Counted from the stretch's first letter, positions 9,714 through 18,096 are shown. The stretch: 64,000 bases of DNA from Gammaproteobacteria bacterium (GCA_016707425.1 JADJHU010000001.1:62001-126000); one strand, 5' to 3'. Notes: a model not told the origin generated them from the letters alone. Translations and numbers: made by a program.

Positions 9714-9736
9714 CAAATGCGAATTATTTGCATTTG
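9714..9736 (+). promoter_or_regulatory. Fur box upstream of the FTR1 permease
   Basis: A 23-bp near-perfect palindrome: left arm CAAATGCGAAT, one central T, right arm ATTTGCATTTG, with a single mismatch between arms. Its core AATGnnAATnATTnnCATT fits the Fur consensus. It lies 64 bp before the FTR1 start, so iron-replete repression is likely. Confidence 0.72.
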
Positions 9737-9800
9737 CCCTTCGTCAGTGCTCTAATTAAACGCGAGTCCGCTGCTTCGAGCGCATGCCGACGAGGTTGCC

Positions 9801-10685
9801 ATGTTCAGCGCTTTCATGATCACGCTCCGTGAAGGCATCGAAGCCTTCCTTATCGTCGCGATCACACTCGCCTACCTGCGCAAGACGGGCCGCGAATGGC
9901 TCGCCAGATCCGTCTATGCGGGTGTGGCCGTCGCCATGGTCACGAGCTATCTCGCGTCACTGTTTTTTTCGCGGGCGGAGAATCAACCTCTGTGGGAGGG
10001 CATCCTCGCACTGGTGACCGCCGTCCTCGTCGCGAGCTTCACCGTGCACGTGCTGCGCACCGCGCGCTTCATGAAGCGTGATATCGAGGGGCGCCTGGAG
10101 CAGGTCGCGGTCCGCCAGGGCCATGCGGCATTCCTCGGGGTCTTCGCGTTCACGGTACTGATGATCACCCGCGAGGGCATGGAGGCCGCGCTGCTGCTGT
10201 CTTCGACCTTCCTGCAGACGGACATGCAGCCTTTCTTCACGGGCGCCGTGCTCGGCCTGGGCACGGCGGCTGCGCTCGCGCTCCTCTGGAGCCGGTACGG
10301 CCATCGCGTGAACCTCGGGCGCTTCCTGCAGGTGACCGCCGTGTTCCTGCTGCTCTTCGTCGTGCAGCTGCTCCTCTACAGTTTCCACGAACTCACGGAG
10401 TCTGGCCTCCTGAGCATCGACAATGGCTACTGGCACATGGCGACCGAGCCCTACGGCCCGGAAGGCCGCTACGGACAGTGGCTGTCCTATGGGCTCGTCC
10501 TGGTGCCACTGGCCCTGGCTCGCGTGGACGGTTCTGCGTCCACCACGGACCGCTGCCCGACACCTCATGCGCGGCTGAGCTTCGCTCGCGGCAACTCGTT
10601 CCCGATGATGTTCGCCGCCCGGAGCGCCTCGAGCTCTGTCGCGGGCACACCCAGCAGCCCGGAGAGAACCTCTTCATTGTGCTGA
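9801..10685 (+). CDS. FTR1-family iron permease
   Basis: Polytopic inner-membrane protein with both diagnostic REGxE motifs of the FTR1/EfeU family: R10-E11-G12-I-E14 in the first helix and R124-E125-G126-M-E128 in the fourth. It should move iron across the inner membrane. About seven hydrophobic segments are visible up to residue 240. The last 45 residues are hydrophilic and unlike the family, and run 121 bp into the convergent CoA-transferase gene. A one-base shift near 10510-10520 would instead give a short tail (about WLAWTVLRPPRTAARHLMRG) ending at 10578, so the annotated C-terminus is doubtful. GAGG precedes the ATG, and a Fur box lies upstream. Confidence 0.87.
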   Translation: MFSAFMITLREGIEAFLIVAITLAYLRKTGREWLARSVYAGVAVAMVTSYLASLFFSRAENQPLWEGILALVTAVLVASFTVHVLRTARFMKRDIEGRLEQVAVRQGHAAFLGVFAFTVLMITREGMEAALLLSSTFLQTDMQPFFTGAVLGLGTAAALALLWSRYGHRVNLGRFLQVTAVFLLLFVVQLLLYSFHELTESGLLSIDNGYWHMATEPYGPEGRYGQWLSYGLVLVPLALARVDGSASTTDRCPTPHARLSFARGNSFPMMFAARSASSSVAGTPSSPERTSSLC

Positions 10686-12964
10686 CCAAGCGTCGGTGCC
10701 GGCGAACGCTGCTCACAGGTCGCTCCGGAGAAGCGCAGCGGGAACCCCGGGTAGCGATGCTCGCCGACGAACTGCCGTACGAGCGACCGGTGCATGCCGC
10801 GCGCTTCCAGCTGCGGATCGACGAGCAGCTCCATGGGCTTGAGGACGGCACCCGAAGCGATGCCGCGCGCCTGCAGCAGATTCATCACCCCGTACTTGTC
10901 CAGTCCTCGCGTCCACTCCGCAATCGCGTTATCGAGCGCGTGCTCATTGGTCTTTCGAGCCGTCGCGGTCCGGTATCTCTCCTCACGAATCCATTCCGGC
11001 TTCCCCATCACCCCGGCAAGCACCGCCCACTGTTCGTCGGACTCCACGGAAATGCTGATCCACTCATCGTCTCCGCGGCAGGGGTAGACGTTATGAGGCG
11101 CGAAGGCCTCGTGGTGGTTGCCGACCCGCGGTCGCGTCACCCCCGTGAGCTGGTAGTCGATGATCTCGGGTCCGAGGAGGAATGCGAGCGATTCGACCTG
11201 CGACATGTCGATGAATTGTCCACGTCCCGTCCGCTCACGTTCTTCCAGAGCGAGCAGCACGGCGTATACCGCCATGTAGGCCGCTGTCACGTCTGAGGCC
11301 GCCATCATGTGCGTCGGGGGCCCGCCTTCATAGCCAGATGCTGCCGCCGCACCGCCGATCTGATCGAACACGTAGCCAAAGCCGACGAAATCCCGCCACG
11401 GCCCGCTCTTCCCGAAGCAGGACATCGAGACCATGATGATCCCGCGGTTGATCTCCCTGAGCCGCGGATAGTCGAAGCCCAGATTGCCCATCACGCGGGG
11501 TGAAAAGTTCTCGATTACCACGTCGCTTTTCGCGACGAGCGCCGCAAAGAGCTCCTTGCCTCGGGGTGCATTCAGATCGAGCGTGATGCCCCGCTTGTTC
11601 GTGTTGCTGGCATTGAAATACGAACCCAGCTCGTAGAAATGCGGATCAGCCGGGTCCGAGGTGTTGTAAAAGCGGAACCCGTCGGGCCGCTGCAGTGCCT
11701 CGATCTTGATCACGTCTGCGCCCAGCCCGCCAAGCAGGGACGTGCCTGTTGGCCCGGACCGGTAGTGCGAAAGATCAGCGATGCGGACGCCCGCGAGCAG
11801 GTCCATTGGGGTCTTCGACACGCGCGGCGGCGGTGACGGTGTGGTCCTCCGCTCTGTTCCCGGCGGTCCATCCCACGACACATCGCAATCGCGTTCACCC
11901 GGGTCCGGCGTCGGTCGGCGGTCGGTCCTCAGTGAAATGGACTTGAACGGCGCGCGCGGCTCCAGAAACTCACCCAGACCGGGCTGCGTCGCGCCAAGCA
12001 GGAACTCGCGGGCATGCAACTGATCGGACGCAATCAGCTCTCTTGGCGTGTACGGAATACCTGCGGGAATCTGCAGCTCCTGGGCCGCGTAGAAAGCCTC
12101 GATCTGGGTCTTGTCCTTCGCCCACTCGTTCGCCGCAGCCATGAATTCCGGCACGATCGCACGCTTCTTCTCCATGTCGTAGAGCAGCGTGGGGTCCTCG
12201 GCCAGGTGGGGGACGCCCAGCATCAGGCAGAGACTCTCCCACTGGCTCGCGGACAGATGATTCAGCGCAATCCACCCGTCGCTTGCCTGCACGTAGAACG
12301 TCTGCAGGGCAGCGGAAAAATCCCTGCGCAGAGGCGGACAGCCAAACTGCTCCAGGACCTGCGGATAGGAGAGCATGCTGAGACAGGCCTCGTGAGACGA
12401 AACATCCACGTGCTGTCCCCGCCCGTCCGGTCGCCGCCCACGAAGGGCCGCGAGCGCGCCAATCGCCCCGTGGGTACCTGCCATGTAGTACATGACGGGA
12501 AATCCGACCTGGAGAGGCTCGCGATCCGCGTCGCCAAACGTGTAAGCCCACCCGCCGAGCGCAGAGATGGTGAGATGGTCTGCACTGTAGAGGCGATACG
12601 GTCCCGTCTGGCCGAACTCGGTGATGGAGACCAGAACGATCCCGGGATTGATGGCGGCCAGCGCGTCGTAACCAAGACCCAGCGCCTCCATCGTTCCGGG
12701 GCGCGACGACTCGACGATGACATCCGAAGACGCGGCCAGACGCCTGAAGGTGTCGCGCCCGCCGGAGGTCGCCAGATCGAGCGAAAGACCCCTCTTGTTC
12801 CGGTGAAGAAAGACCTCGAGCGGTCCGATCCGTCCCCGCCCCTCCCCACAGGGTGCCTCGGCGCGGAGGACATCGGCGCCACCATCGGCAAGCAGCCGCG
12901 CGCAGAACGGCCCCGCTACACCGCGGCTGATGTCGATGACCCGCAGTCCCTCGAGGCCTGCCAT
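10565..12964 (-). CDS. Double-domain CaiB/BaiF (family III) CoA-transferase
   Basis: A 799-residue protein made of two complete CaiB/BaiF units in tandem, against about 400 residues for the usual single-domain enzyme. Unit 1 (1 to about 380) starts LEGLRVIDISRGVAGPF and unit 2 (about 387-799) starts LLAGVRIADLSHYRSGP. Each keeps the GQxxDxS motif holding the aspartate that forms the acyl intermediate (RGQHVDVSSHEA and RGQFIDMSQVES). The expected reaction is moving CoA between carboxylic acids. It is the last gene of the minus-strand igr-like operon, 22 bp after the DUF35 gene. There it could recycle CoA onto the incoming acid. Substrate unknown. Confidence 0.9.
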   Translation of the reverse strand: MAGLEGLRVIDISRGVAGPFCARLLADGGADVLRAEAPCGEGRGRIGPLEVFLHRNKRGLSLDLATSGGRDTFRRLAASSDVIVESSRPGTMEALGLGYDALAAINPGIVLVSITEFGQTGPYRLYSADHLTISALGGWAYTFGDADREPLQVGFPVMYYMAGTHGAIGALAALRGRRPDGRGQHVDVSSHEACLSMLSYPQVLEQFGCPPLRRDFSAALQTFYVQASDGWIALNHLSASQWESLCLMLGVPHLAEDPTLLYDMEKKRAIVPEFMAAANEWAKDKTQIEAFYAAQELQIPAGIPYTPRELIASDQLHAREFLLGATQPGLGEFLEPRAPFKSISLRTDRRPTPDPGERDCDVSWDGPPGTERRTTPSPPPRVSKTPMDLLAGVRIADLSHYRSGPTGTSLLGGLGADVIKIEALQRPDGFRFYNTSDPADPHFYELGSYFNASNTNKRGITLDLNAPRGKELFAALVAKSDVVIENFSPRVMGNLGFDYPRLREINRGIIMVSMSCFGKSGPWRDFVGFGYVFDQIGGAAAASGYEGGPPTHMMAASDVTAAYMAVYAVLLALEERERTGRGQFIDMSQVESLAFLLGPEIIDYQLTGVTRPRVGNHHEAFAPHNVYPCRGDDEWISISVESDEQWAVLAGVMGKPEWIREERYRTATARKTNEHALDNAIAEWTRGLDKYGVMNLLQARGIASGAVLKPMELLVDPQLEARGMHRSLVRQFVGEHRYPGFPLRFSGATCEQRSPAPTLGQHNEEVLSGLLGVPATELEALRAANIIGNELPRAKLSRA

Positions 12965-12986
12965 CGTTCCCCTTCCAGTCAGCCCC

Positions 12987-13406
12987 TCACACCGCCACGC
13001 GGAATCGCAGCAGAGTCACCCGTTCATCCACATCCTCGAAGCCTGCCTCCACGGGCAATCCGTCGCGCAGCTTCTCGATGGGGCAGTCGATGCTGCCGAC
13101 CACCCGGAAACCCTCCTGCATCTCGACCACCACCACGGCGTATGGAACCTTATCAGCGAACCAGGGGTGAGAGGGCCTACGCACGATCACCCAGCTGTAG
13201 ACCTTGCCTATCCCAGAGGATCTGCGCCAGCCCATCTCGGGCGAATGGCAGTGCGGACACAGAGGTTCGGGGGGAAAGAGCTGCTTCCTGCAGCGCAGGC
13301 ATTCCTGCACCAGCAGCTCTTGGCGGCGAAGCCCGGCCCACCACTCTGCGTGGTCCCGATCGATCTGCGGCAGCGGGCGCGGAAATTGCGGCATCGGCTG
13401 TGTCAC
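12987..13406 (-). CDS. DUF35/OB-fold zinc-ribbon protein, probable partner of the adjacent aldolase
   Basis: A 139-residue protein with a rubredoxin-like zinc ribbon (CLRCRKQLFPPEPLCPHC, residues about 37-54) followed by an OB-fold. This is the DUF35 architecture. In Mycobacterium and Thermomonospora the DUF35 domain of the hydratase ChsH2 binds the aldolase Ltp2 and is needed for its activity. Here the domain is a free-standing gene 7 bp downstream of the Ltp2-like gene. This suggests a stable aldolase-DUF35 complex without fusion to the hydratase. The four ribbon cysteines are intact. Confidence 0.88.
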   Translation of the reverse strand: MTQPMPQFPRPLPQIDRDHAEWWAGLRRQELLVQECLRCRKQLFPPEPLCPHCHSPEMGWRRSSGIGKVYSWVIVRRPSHPWFADKVPYAVVVVEMQEGFRVVGSIDCPIEKLRDGLPVEAGFEDVDERVTLLRFRVAV

Positions 13407-13413
13407 TTGAAGC

Positions 13414-14571
13414 TCACCTCGAGAAGATCACGGCGCTCGTCGGTGCCCCCCAGCAGCTCGTGACGAGCGAGAACTCGACATCCTCGACCTGCGCCGTCGA
13501 GGTGCCCCGGATCTGGCGCACCCCTTCCAGTATCAGGTTCCACCCGTGGATATAGCCCTCGGATAGCAGCCCGCCGGCAGTATTCAGCGGCAGCTCACCC
13601 CCGAGACCGATCCTGCCGTCGCCAATGAAAGCGCCAGCCTCACCCTTCGCGCAAAAGCCGAAATCCTCCAGCGAAGTCAGCACCAGGGGCGCGAAGTGGT
13701 CGTAGATCTGCGCTACGTCGATGTCGCGAGGCGTGAGTCCGCTTTCCTTCCAGAGATGCCCGGCCGTGGCCACGACCTCGGTCCCGGTGGTGAAATTCTC
13801 GCGATACCAGTTCGTCTGGTACCACACCGGGAAGGCGGTCCCCTGGACCGCCGCATGAATGTAGGCCGGCACGGATTTCAGCGCACGCGCACGCTCCGCC
13901 GAGGTCACGACATAGGCCACCGCGCCGTCCGTCTCCAGGCAGTAGTCGTAGCGACAGAGCGGCTCGGCAAGCATGGGCGCGTTGAGATACTCCTCCCGCG
14001 TCAGCGGCTTCCTGTACTGCATGGCCTGCGGATTACGGTTTGCATGTGCACGGAAAGTGACCGGCACGGCCGCCCACTGCTCCCGCGTCTCGCCAAACTC
14101 GATCATCCGGCGCCGCGCGTGCACTGCCGTCCATTCCCCCGGCACGATCAGGCCGTAAGGCGCATGCAATCCATAGACCCATGGAAAGGTCGGGACGGCA
14201 TCCGAGCTGCCGTAGCGATGCCCGGAGCGTTCGTTCAGCGAACGGTAGGCAACGACGCAGCTGCACACGCCGCTCGCCACCATCATCGCTGCCTGGGCGA
14301 CCGTGCCACAGGGAGAGCCCCCGCCGTGCGGAATCGTGGCGTAGGCGCGGATGTTGCGCAGGCCCAGCGCATTGATGACGTCGAGTTGATTCGTGTCATC
14401 GTAATCGGAGTTCACGATGCCGTTGACGTCGTCCGCGCGCAGACCCGCATCGTCCAGGGCCGCGAGGACCGCCTCCACCGCCAGGCGCCGTTCACTGCGG
14501 CCCGAATTGGCAGAGAACTCCGTCGCCCCGATGCCGACGATTGCTGCCTTGCGCCTGAGTGAGCCGCTCAC
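13414..14571 (-). CDS. Thiolase-fold lipid-transfer protein, Ltp2-like side-chain aldolase
   Basis: A 385-residue member of the SCP-x/lipid-transfer branch of the thiolase superfamily. Known Ltp2 enzymes work as retro-aldolases, cleaving a tertiary beta-hydroxyacyl-CoA to a ketone and a short acyl-CoA. Typical elements are GIGATEFS near the N-terminus, GGGSPCGTVAQAA around 83-95, IYDHFAPLVL around 289-298 and LSEGYIHGWNLILEGVRQIRG at 336-356. Tyrosines Y290 and Y340 sit in those last two blocks and are candidates for the acid-base tyrosines proposed for Ltp2. The thiolase C-terminal cysteine-glycine motif is absent. The start is GTG at 14571 with GGAGG ahead. It lies between a MaoC subunit and its DUF35 partner. 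Confidence 0.85.
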   Translation of the reverse strand: MSGSLRRKAAIVGIGATEFSANSGRSERRLAVEAVLAALDDAGLRADDVNGIVNSDYDDTNQLDVINALGLRNIRAYATIPHGGGSPCGTVAQAAMMVASGVCSCVVAYRSLNERSGHRYGSSDAVPTFPWVYGLHAPYGLIVPGEWTAVHARRRMIEFGETREQWAAVPVTFRAHANRNPQAMQYRKPLTREEYLNAPMLAEPLCRYDYCLETDGAVAYVVTSAERARALKSVPAYIHAAVQGTAFPVWYQTNWYRENFTTGTEVVATAGHLWKESGLTPRDIDVAQIYDHFAPLVLTSLEDFGFCAKGEAGAFIGDGRIGLGGELPLNTAGGLLSEGYIHGWNLILEGVRQIRGTSTAQVEDVEFSLVTSCWGAPTSAVIFSR

Positions 14572-14584
14572 GGTTCCGCCTCCA

Positions 14585-15160
14585 TCAGGCCGCGGGCTTG
14601 TAGCCCGCTCCCGTGCCGAACTTGTAGCGGAAGATCGTGCGGCTGTCGGTGATGCAGACTTCCCCCCGCTGGTTGCGGAAGAAGGCCTTGACGGTCACGT
14701 GATGACCCACACCCACGCGAAAGGTCTTCGGCACGATCGATACCAGTTTCTCACTCTTGGACACCCGGTCCCCGGGGCGCAGCGGCTGGAAACACTCGAC
14801 CTCGTAGTCCGTCGCGAGCAGCCGGTTGCCCGGCAGCGGCACGGTCATGAACAGCGTCGGCGTCTCCCTGGGCGACTCGAGCCACTCGGGTCGCCACACC
14901 TTGTGCTCACCAGTCAGCACGATCACACCCCACGGAGCGATGCGGCCGCCCCATCGCGTCTTCCGGCCGAACTCCTCGCTCCAGTAGAGCGGGTTCGGAT
15001 CCTGGATCCCCTCCACGAAATGCTCGATGTGCTCGACATCGATCGGATACGGCTGCTCGACCGGCTCGGTCTCGCGCCCCACCCATGCCATGCCTTCCTC
15101 TTCGGTGCCGATACGGTAGACGTAGCCGGCAGGGTCGGTCTCGAGCACGACTTCGCTCAC
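14585..15160 (-). CDS. MaoC-like hydratase subunit, ChsH2-type without DUF35
   Basis: A 191-residue hot-dog protein of the FAS1-like/MaoC dehydratase group. The helix that normally carries the catalytic Asp and His reads GIQDPNPLYW. D54 is kept but the histidine position is Y59, so this subunit is probably non-catalytic and forms a heterodimer with the 151-residue protein encoded just upstream. In the mycobacterial igr locus the equivalent ChsH2 carries a C-terminal DUF35 domain; here that domain is a separate gene. GTG start; it overlaps the stop of the preceding gene in a GTGA, implying translational coupling. Confidence 0.82.
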   Translation of the reverse strand: MSEVVLETDPAGYVYRIGTEEEGMAWVGRETEPVEQPYPIDVEHIEHFVEGIQDPNPLYWSEEFGRKTRWGGRIAPWGVIVLTGEHKVWRPEWLESPRETPTLFMTVPLPGNRLLATDYEVECFQPLRPGDRVSKSEKLVSIVPKTFRVGVGHHVTVKAFFRNQRGEVCITDSRTIFRYKFGTGAGYKPAA

Positions 15161-15612
15161 TTTGTGTCTCCTCGTGACGGCAGGACCACCGTGGCCCAGC
15201 CCGTCGTGGCTTTCTCCGCATCCTGCTTGTCGAGCCAGACGTCGAGATCCACGAGATGCTCACCGTTCTCGATTCTCTTCCCGGTCACCACCCCCCTGCC
15301 CGTGACCGTGTCGTAGCGCACGACGGGGCGCCCCATGCGGTACTTGATCTTCCGGGGAATGCTGTTCGGCCCGGCCCATCCGCATACCAGCCGCTGCAGG
15401 AGACCATGCTGCCAGGTCGCATTCATGAAGATGTCCGGGAGCCCCTGCTCGCGCGCGTACTCCACGTCGTGATGCCCCGGGTACCAGTCGTGGTGCGACG
15501 AGGCGATGAACAGGAACATGGTGTGGCTCAGCGGCCCAATACTGATCGAGGGAATCTCCTCGCCCACGCGTACGTCTTCGTACCAGGTATTTACGACAGG
15601 CGGCAGCGCCAT
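15157..15612 (-). CDS. MaoC-like enoyl-CoA hydratase subunit, ChsH1-type catalytic chain
   Basis: A 151-residue single hot-dog protein. The helix after the first strand reads SSHHDWYPGHHD, placing D42 and H47 five residues apart. This is the spacing of the Asp/His pair of MaoC hydratases, so it should supply the active site of the heterodimer. The predicted reaction is adding water to an alpha,beta-unsaturated acyl-CoA, giving the tertiary alcohol that the aldolase then cleaves. It is 9 bp downstream of an acyl-CoA dehydrogenase gene and overlaps the next gene. Confidence 0.83.
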   Translation of the reverse strand: MALPPVVNTWYEDVRVGEEIPSISIGPLSHTMFLFIASSHHDWYPGHHDVEYAREQGLPDIFMNATWQHGLLQRLVCGWAGPNSIPRKIKYRMGRPVVRYDTVTGRGVVTGKRIENGEHLVDLDVWLDKQDAEKATTGWATVVLPSRGDTK

Positions 15613-15621
15613 TCAGGTCTC

Positions 15622-16800
15622 CTAGGTCAGAGCGATCGAATACTTCTCGTCAAGCGCGGGCGGATCGTGGTCGAGTATTTCCGCCGCGACGATCCTCTCG
15701 TGATACTGGCTGTTGCCGAGCGTCTGCTGCAGCTGCTTGGCCCACCGCAGAAACGGCGTCGTGCGCGCATCCACCGTCGCGCCCAGACCGCCGTGCAGCT
15801 GCGTGGCGAGCTGGGTGGACTCCACGGCTGAATAGCCGACGAAGGCCTTCGCGGTCGAGACTGCCTCCCGGCTCGGGAGGCCCTGGTCGATGAGCCACGC
15901 GGCGTAGTAACTCAGGTACTCGCCCATGACGTTCTTCGCCCAGGTCGTCGCCAGATAGTTCTGTATGGCCTGGAAGGCGCCGATCGGCTGCCCGTACTGC
16001 ACACGCTCCTTGGAATAGCTGACGGCAAGCTCGTGCGCTCCTTCGGCGATGCCGGTCATGTAGCCACAGACGATCGCGGTAGCGGCCTGGATGACGGAGT
16101 CGAGCACGGGCCAGGCCTGATCAACCTGCCCGATGATGTCGGTTGCCCCGACTCGAACGTTCTCGAGCACGACCCTGGCCTGAGGCTGCAGCGCCAGCGT
16201 CTGCACAGGCACGTGGCGTACGCCGCGCGCCTTCGCCTCGACGAGGAACATCGTCAGACCGTGCGCGGGCTCGGCGCTCTCGCGCGTGCGCGCCACGACC
16301 AGCATGAGCCCGGCCTGCTCGGCATATTCCACGAAGTGCTTGGTGCCGTTCAGTATGTAACCGCCCTTCTCGGCTCGCGCGGTCGTCTTCACGGTCGCCG
16401 CGTCCGGTTGAGCGCTCGCCTCGGTAAATGCAAACGCCACGAGACGCTCGCCAGCGACGATGCCCGGCAGGAGCACCCGCTTCTGCTCTTCTGTGCCACC
16501 CTCCAGCACCGCCCGGCCGGCGAGAAGCACGGTAGAGACGATCGGGCTCGGCAGCGCCACGCGTGCCATTTCTCTCATGAGGAGCGTCATGTCGAGATTC
16601 TTCAGGCCCATCCCGCCGTAGGCTTCCGGATAAAGGGCGCCGACCCAGCCCATCTCGGCCAGCCGCGTCCAGAGATCGGGCGGATAGCGGCTGGGGAGCT
16701 TCTCCCACTGGCGTACGGTGGCGAGTGGGCAGGTATCCCGCAGGAATTCGCGGGCACTGTCCACCAGCATCTGCTGCTCATCGGTCAGGTTGATGTCCAT
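15622..16800 (-). CDS. Acyl-CoA dehydrogenase, probable non-catalytic subunit (ChsE1/FadE28-like)
   Basis: A 392-residue acyl-CoA dehydrogenase-fold protein. The N-terminal helical part has GALYPEAYGGMGL, the middle strand region has FAFTEASAQPD, and a C-terminal QLHGGLGATVDA block is present. No catalytic glutamate is found at either usual place. The helix-G position reads VIQAATAIV, and the C-terminal loop reads QQTLGNSQYHE instead of a YEGT-type motif. This fits the non-catalytic half of the alpha2beta2 steroid acyl-CoA dehydrogenases, paired with the 398-residue protein encoded immediately upstream. It lies 22 bp behind that gene. Confidence 0.85.
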   Translation of the reverse strand: MDINLTDEQQMLVDSAREFLRDTCPLATVRQWEKLPSRYPPDLWTRLAEMGWVGALYPEAYGGMGLKNLDMTLLMREMARVALPSPIVSTVLLAGRAVLEGGTEEQKRVLLPGIVAGERLVAFAFTEASAQPDAATVKTTARAEKGGYILNGTKHFVEYAEQAGLMLVVARTRESAEPAHGLTMFLVEAKARGVRHVPVQTLALQPQARVVLENVRVGATDIIGQVDQAWPVLDSVIQAATAIVCGYMTGIAEGAHELAVSYSKERVQYGQPIGAFQAIQNYLATTWAKNVMGEYLSYYAAWLIDQGLPSREAVSTAKAFVGYSAVESTQLATQLHGGLGATVDARTTPFLRWAKQLQQTLGNSQYHERIVAAEILDHDPPALDEKYSIALT

Positions 16801-16822
16801 GCGGCGGGCTCGCGGCGTACGT

Positions 16823-18019
16823 TCAGTTGTTGGACCAGCGCGGCAGGCCCAGGCCCTGTTGCGCGATGATCTTCCGGTTCAGATCCATACCCCCCGCACC
16901 GGAGAGCTCGTGTCCCGCCCAGCCGTACTCGGCCGCCCACCACCCGTCGAGCGGCGCGCCCGGGCTCCCGGCCGTGAGCAGACCATGGGAGCGCATGATG
17001 TCGACTGCGAGATTCGCCTTCTCCCAGCTGAGCATCGCGCGGTACATCTTGCACGCCGAGGACTCAAGCGTGGGGATGTAGTCCTTGTTCGCGATCCGGG
17101 CGCCGGCAATCAGCTGCATCATCTTCCCGCCCGCGATTTTCACGTGCATGTTCGCCAGGGACTGCCTGACGGACGGGTCCTGCGCCAGGCGCTCCCCGTC
17201 GATCTCGGCGGTCCGCACCCACTGCACGAACCTCTCGAACGGTTCGCTGACGGCCTTGAAATTGATCATCGTCATGCGCTCGCGCGACAGTGCCTCCATC
17301 AGGTGCTGCCAGCCGTGCCCGCGCTGCCCCACCAGGAAGCGCTTCGGCACCCGCACGCTGTCGAGATATACCTCGCAGGTCTGGATGCCGTTCATCATCT
17401 CGAAGATCTGGATCGTGACACCCGGGAGGTTCGACTTCACCAGGACGATGCTCAGGCCCTTGTGGCGCACCGATCCCTGCTCGGAGCGGACCAGCGTCCA
17501 CATGTAATCCGAGGTATCCGCGCAGGTGATGAAGCGCTTCTGTCCGGTGATGATGAAATCGTCGCCGTCATCCACCGCCTGCGTGCGGATACTGGCGATG
17601 TCGTTGCCGGAATCCGGCTCACTGTAGGCGATGGCAAAGCGCAGCTGCGCGTCCAGCATGCGTGGCAGGAATTCCTTCTTCAGGTCCTCGGACGCGACCT
17701 GAAGCAGCGTGTTGCCGATGATGCCGATGATGTACGTGAGAGTGACCGCCACACCCTCGAGGTCCGCATGGTGCAGCTCGTCGATGAGAATGTACTCGAC
17801 CATGGGCATCCGTTCCCCGCCGAGGCCGCCGTACTCCTTCGGGAAGGCCGCACCCAGCCACCCCTTCGCCGCCACCTTCTTGAGAAAGGCCATCTCGAGG
17901 GGCACGTGTTCGGCATGAATCTCGTGGAAGCCCTTGAGTTCGCGCGGACAGTGCTCCGCAATGAACCGGCGCACCTCCAGGCGAAACTGCTGCTCAGCGG
18001 GTGTGTAGCGAAAATCCAT
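16823..18019 (-). CDS. Acyl-CoA dehydrogenase, probable catalytic subunit (ChsE2/FadE29-like)
   Basis: A 398-residue flavoprotein and the first gene of the minus-strand operon. It has GAAFPKEYGGLGG, AYSEPDSGNDIAS and a C-terminus of GGMDLNRKIIAQQGLGLPR, typical of the heteromeric FadE28/29-type group. E247, in LSRERMT, occupies the helix-G position that serves as the catalytic base in isovaleryl-CoA-type dehydrogenases. The expected reaction is introduction of a 2,3 double bond into a branched, ring-bearing acyl-CoA, with electrons passing to ETF. It is divergent, across 208 bp, from the plus-strand operon. Confidence 0.88.
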   Translation of the reverse strand: MDFRYTPAEQQFRLEVRRFIAEHCPRELKGFHEIHAEHVPLEMAFLKKVAAKGWLGAAFPKEYGGLGGERMPMVEYILIDELHHADLEGVAVTLTYIIGIIGNTLLQVASEDLKKEFLPRMLDAQLRFAIAYSEPDSGNDIASIRTQAVDDGDDFIITGQKRFITCADTSDYMWTLVRSEQGSVRHKGLSIVLVKSNLPGVTIQIFEMMNGIQTCEVYLDSVRVPKRFLVGQRGHGWQHLMEALSRERMTMINFKAVSEPFERFVQWVRTAEIDGERLAQDPSVRQSLANMHVKIAGGKMMQLIAGARIANKDYIPTLESSACKMYRAMLSWEKANLAVDIMRSHGLLTAGSPGAPLDGWWAAEYGWAGHELSGAGGMDLNRKIIAQQGLGLPRWSNN

Positions 18020-18082
18020 CAGGTTACTTGTCCATTTTCAGGGTCGGCAGAGCATAGCAGACAGGGAGCCCCGCCTTACAGG

Positions 18083-18096
18083 CCGTGCGCGCACGG
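18083..18096. promoter_or_regulatory. Perfect 14-bp palindrome in the divergent promoter region
   Basis: CCGTGCG|CGCACGG is a perfect dyad. It sits 64 bp from the minus-strand start at 18019 and 132 bp from the plus-strand start at 18228. It is a candidate operator for shared control of the two catabolic operons. GC-rich palindromes arise by chance in such DNA, so confidence is low. Confidence 0.3.
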
